In this document: one piece after another, positions 62,299-64,000 of the stretch | How the letters are laid out: each line of letters starts with the position of its first letter | How positions within the stretch are numbered: the stretch's first letter is position 1 | Notes under the pieces: generated by a model | Seen by the model: the letters and a program-made list of their open reading frames with translations, nothing else | Databases searched by the model: none | Told to the model about the DNA's origin: nothing | Source: Achromobacter spanius | Lineage (GTDB): Bacteria; Pseudomonadota; Gammaproteobacteria; Burkholderiales; Burkholderiaceae_B | Direction: 5' to 3' | Length of the DNA stretch: 64,000 bases | Assembly (NCBI RefSeq): GCF_003994415.1 | Contig: NZ_CP034689.1 | Location: 2,294,001 to 2,358,000, forward strand | Position numbers and translations under genes: made by a program

Positions 62299-62853
62299 AT
62301 CGCCACTGAAAAAGCCAATCGCATCAACGGTGAAATCCGCGTCCCCGAGGTGCGCCTGATAGGTCTGGACGGAGAACAGCTGGGCATCGTCAAGATTGCC
62401 GACGCGTTCCGTCTTTCCGAGCAAAGCGACGTGGATCTGGTGGAAATCGCGCCGAACGCCGAGCCGCCGGTCTGCCGTTTGATGGACTACGGTAAGTTCA
62501 AGTACCAAGAGCAGAAGCGCCAAGCCGAAGCTCGTTCCAAGCAGAAGGTCATCCAGGTCAAGGAAGTCAAATTCCGTCCGGCCACCGACGAGGGCGACTA
62601 CCAAGTCAAGCTGCGCAACCTGCGCCGCTTCCTCGAAGAAGGCGACAAGGCCAAGGTGACGCTGCGCTTCCGTGGCCGCGAAATGGCTCACCAGGAACTG
62701 GGAATGCGCGTGCTTGAACGTGTGCGTGACGATCTGCTGGAACTTGCCCAGGTCGAAGCCATGCCGAAGCTCGAAGGCCGTCAGATGGTCATGGTGCTGG
62801 CGCCCAAGAAGAAGGCTGTGCCCGCCGCGGGCAAGCCTGAGTCGGCGGCGTAA
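62299..62853 (+). CDS. infC: Translation initiation factor IF-3 (ATC start codon)
   Basis: The start is the non-standard ATC at 62299, with TAGGAG eight bases upstream; no ATG in frame lies before the conserved segment IRVPEVRLIGLDGEQLGIV (part: EVRLIGLDGEQLGIV). The 184-aa product has the two IF-3 domains, with VDLVEIAPNAEPPVCRLMDYGKFKY (part: PPVCRLMDYGKFKYQ) and the C-terminal FRGREMAHQELG. Rare start codons in infC allow IF-3 to limit its own synthesis. rpmI and rplT, expected next, are not present. Confidence 0.95.
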   Translation: MATEKANRINGEIRVPEVRLIGLDGEQLGIVKIADAFRLSEQSDVDLVEIAPNAEPPVCRLMDYGKFKYQEQKRQAEARSKQKVIQVKEVKFRPATDEGDYQVKLRNLRRFLEEGDKAKVTLRFRGREMAHQELGMRVLERVRDDLLELAQVEAMPKLEGRQMVMVLAPKKKAVPAAGKPESAA

Positions 62854-62899
62854 GTTCCTGCCTTGGCCTTCGCTTGAAGGCCTGGCCGCTTCCCATCCG

Positions 62900-62928
62900 A
62901 CCCGCCGTCCATTCTGTGACCGGCGGGT
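62900..62928 (+). terminator. Possible weak terminator after infC
   Basis: ACCCGCCG/CGGCGGGT forms an 8-bp stem with a 13-nt loop, 47 bp past the infC stop. There is no T-run, so confidence is low. Confidence 0.4.
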
Positions 62929-62959
62929 TCGCTTATTGGGCGGCTCTGCGCTACGATGT

Positions 62960-62991
62960 AAAAAAGCTGCCTTCCCGTCAGGGAAGGCAGC
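62960..62991 (-). terminator. Minus-strand Rho-independent terminator between infC and gshB
   Basis: GCTGCCTTCCC-GTCA-GGGAAGGCAGC is an 11-bp perfect stem. Read on the minus strand it is followed by T6. No minus-strand gene runs into it in this window. Confidence 0.75.
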
Positions 62992-63010
62992 GTACGTTCA
63001 GGGTGTCGCG

Positions 63011-63982
63011 ATGCATGTATTGTTCGTTATTGATCCCTTGCCGCTTCTCAAGGCGTACAAGGACAGTTCGGTTGCCATGATGCGTGCCCTCGTGGCGCGC
63101 GGCCATACGCTTAGCGTGGCCATGCAGGGTGACCTTTACATCGAGGCCGGCACGGTCAAGGCTGTCACCACGCCTATCGCGCTGGTGGCGGATGCCGATC
63201 TGCACGGCCACGACTGGTGGACCGAGTCCGCCGCACAAGACCTGCCGCTGGCGGATTTTGGCGCCGTCGTCATGCGCAAAGACCCTCCCTTTGACATGGA
63301 ATACGTGTATTCCACGCACCTGCTTGAATACGCCGAGGCACAAGGCGCGCGCGTCTTCAACAGCGGCGCCGCCATCCGCAACCACCCCGAAAAGCTGGCT
63401 ATCACCGAGATCAGCGAGTTCACCGCCCCAACGCTGGTGACGCGGAACATGGCTCGCCTGAAGGCCTTTCACGACACGCATCACGACGTGATCGTGAAGC
63501 CCTTGGATGGCATGGGCGGCACCGGCGTGTTCCGCTTGCAGCCCAAGGATCCCAACCTGAACGCCATCCTGGAAACGCTGACCGACAACGGCGCGCGCAC
63601 CATCATGGCTCAGCGGTATATCCCCGAAATCGTCAACGGCGACAAGCGCATTCTGCTGATCGGCGGCGAGCCGGTGCCGTATTCGCTGGCTCGCATTCCC
63701 TTGGCCGGAGAAACGCGCGGCAACCTGGCGGCCGGCGGCCGTGGCGTCGCGCAAGAATTGTCCGCGCGCGATCGCGAAATCGCCGAAGCCGTGGCCCCCA
63801 AACTGGCCGCTCGCGGCCTGCTGCTGGTGGGCTTGGACGTCATTGGCGATTACGTCACCGAAGTCAATGTCACCAGCCCCACCTGTTTCGTAGAGATTGC
63901 CGAACAGACCGGTTTCGATGTCGCGGGCATGTTCGTCCAGGCGCTTGAAAAAGCCGTGGCGACGACTGCTCTCGCGGCCTGA
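63011..63982 (+). CDS. gshB: Glutathione synthetase
   Basis: The 323-aa ATP-grasp enzyme joins gamma-glutamylcysteine and glycine. MHVLFVIDPLPLLKAYKDSS (part: FVIDPLPLLKAYKDSS), VVMRKDPPFDMEYVY, VKPLDGMGGTGVFRL and NVTSPTCFVEI are typical. Start ATG 63011 has AGGG upstream. Nothing further is readable after its stop at the window edge. Confidence 0.96.
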   Translation: MHVLFVIDPLPLLKAYKDSSVAMMRALVARGHTLSVAMQGDLYIEAGTVKAVTTPIALVADADLHGHDWWTESAAQDLPLADFGAVVMRKDPPFDMEYVYSTHLLEYAEAQGARVFNSGAAIRNHPEKLAITEISEFTAPTLVTRNMARLKAFHDTHHDVIVKPLDGMGGTGVFRLQPKDPNLNAILETLTDNGARTIMAQRYIPEIVNGDKRILLIGGEPVPYSLARIPLAGETRGNLAAGGRGVAQELSARDREIAEAVAPKLAARGLLLVGLDVIGDYVTEVNVTSPTCFVEIAEQTGFDVAGMFVQALEKAVATTALAA

Positions 63983-64000
63983 TCTTTCTGGAACCGTCAT

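Overview
The window looks like a GC-rich betaproteobacterial chromosome of the Alcaligenaceae (Bordetella/Achromobacter type). This is inferred from the base composition, the leuCDB-asd-fimV-truA-trpF block, the thrS-infC pair, a Bordetella-style Lap/Brt adhesin system and several TRAP and peptide ABC transporters. The genus cannot be fixed by reading alone.

Layout. 1-5350: cyclic-di-GMP and sensory genes: a truncated sensor histidine kinase, a LapD-like receptor gene broken by a frameshift at a C6 tract, and a membrane EAL phosphodiesterase. 5387-7320: aroC and an M48 metalloprotease lipoprotein. 7398-26997 (minus strand): a complete LapA-type adhesin locus. In transcription order it holds a TolC-type outer-membrane channel, a 70-aa protein, a LapB-type ABC exporter, a LapC-type adaptor, a LuxR-type regulator with an atypical receiver, a 3409-aa RTX adhesin with seven near-identical 648-bp repeats, a 169-aa protein of unknown function, the periplasmic protease LapG and the receptor LapD. 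27515-36655: leuC, leuD, leuB, asd, fimV, truA, an orphan Tat-type TRAP binding protein and trpF. 36803-41348: tRNA-Val(GAC), a redox-type (CSS) EAL phosphodiesterase and small envelope proteins; this stretch looks accessory. 41392-47336: a sugar-acid module of IlvD/EDD dehydratase, TRAP transporter and divergent LacI regulator with a perfect 16-bp palindrome between them. 47346-57068: a minus-strand operon of GntR/FadR regulator, M20 amidohydrolase, peptide/nickel-type ABC transporter, cupin, acetylpolyamine-amidohydrolase-like deacetylase and EamA exporter. 57224-63982: hemN, a NarL-type response regulator, thrS, infC (ATC start codon) and gshB.

How the parts work together. In the known Lap model, high c-di-GMP makes LapD hold LapG, so the adhesin stays in the outer membrane. 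When c-di-GMP falls, LapG is released and cuts the adhesin's N-terminal retention module, and the cell detaches. All of these parts are here, with two EAL phosphodiesterases nearby and a second LapD copy that is frameshifted. The two catabolic modules each combine regulator, uptake and enzyme genes. Two places where gene order departs from what I expect for the group (trpF without trpB, infC without rpmI-rplT) are listed as findings.
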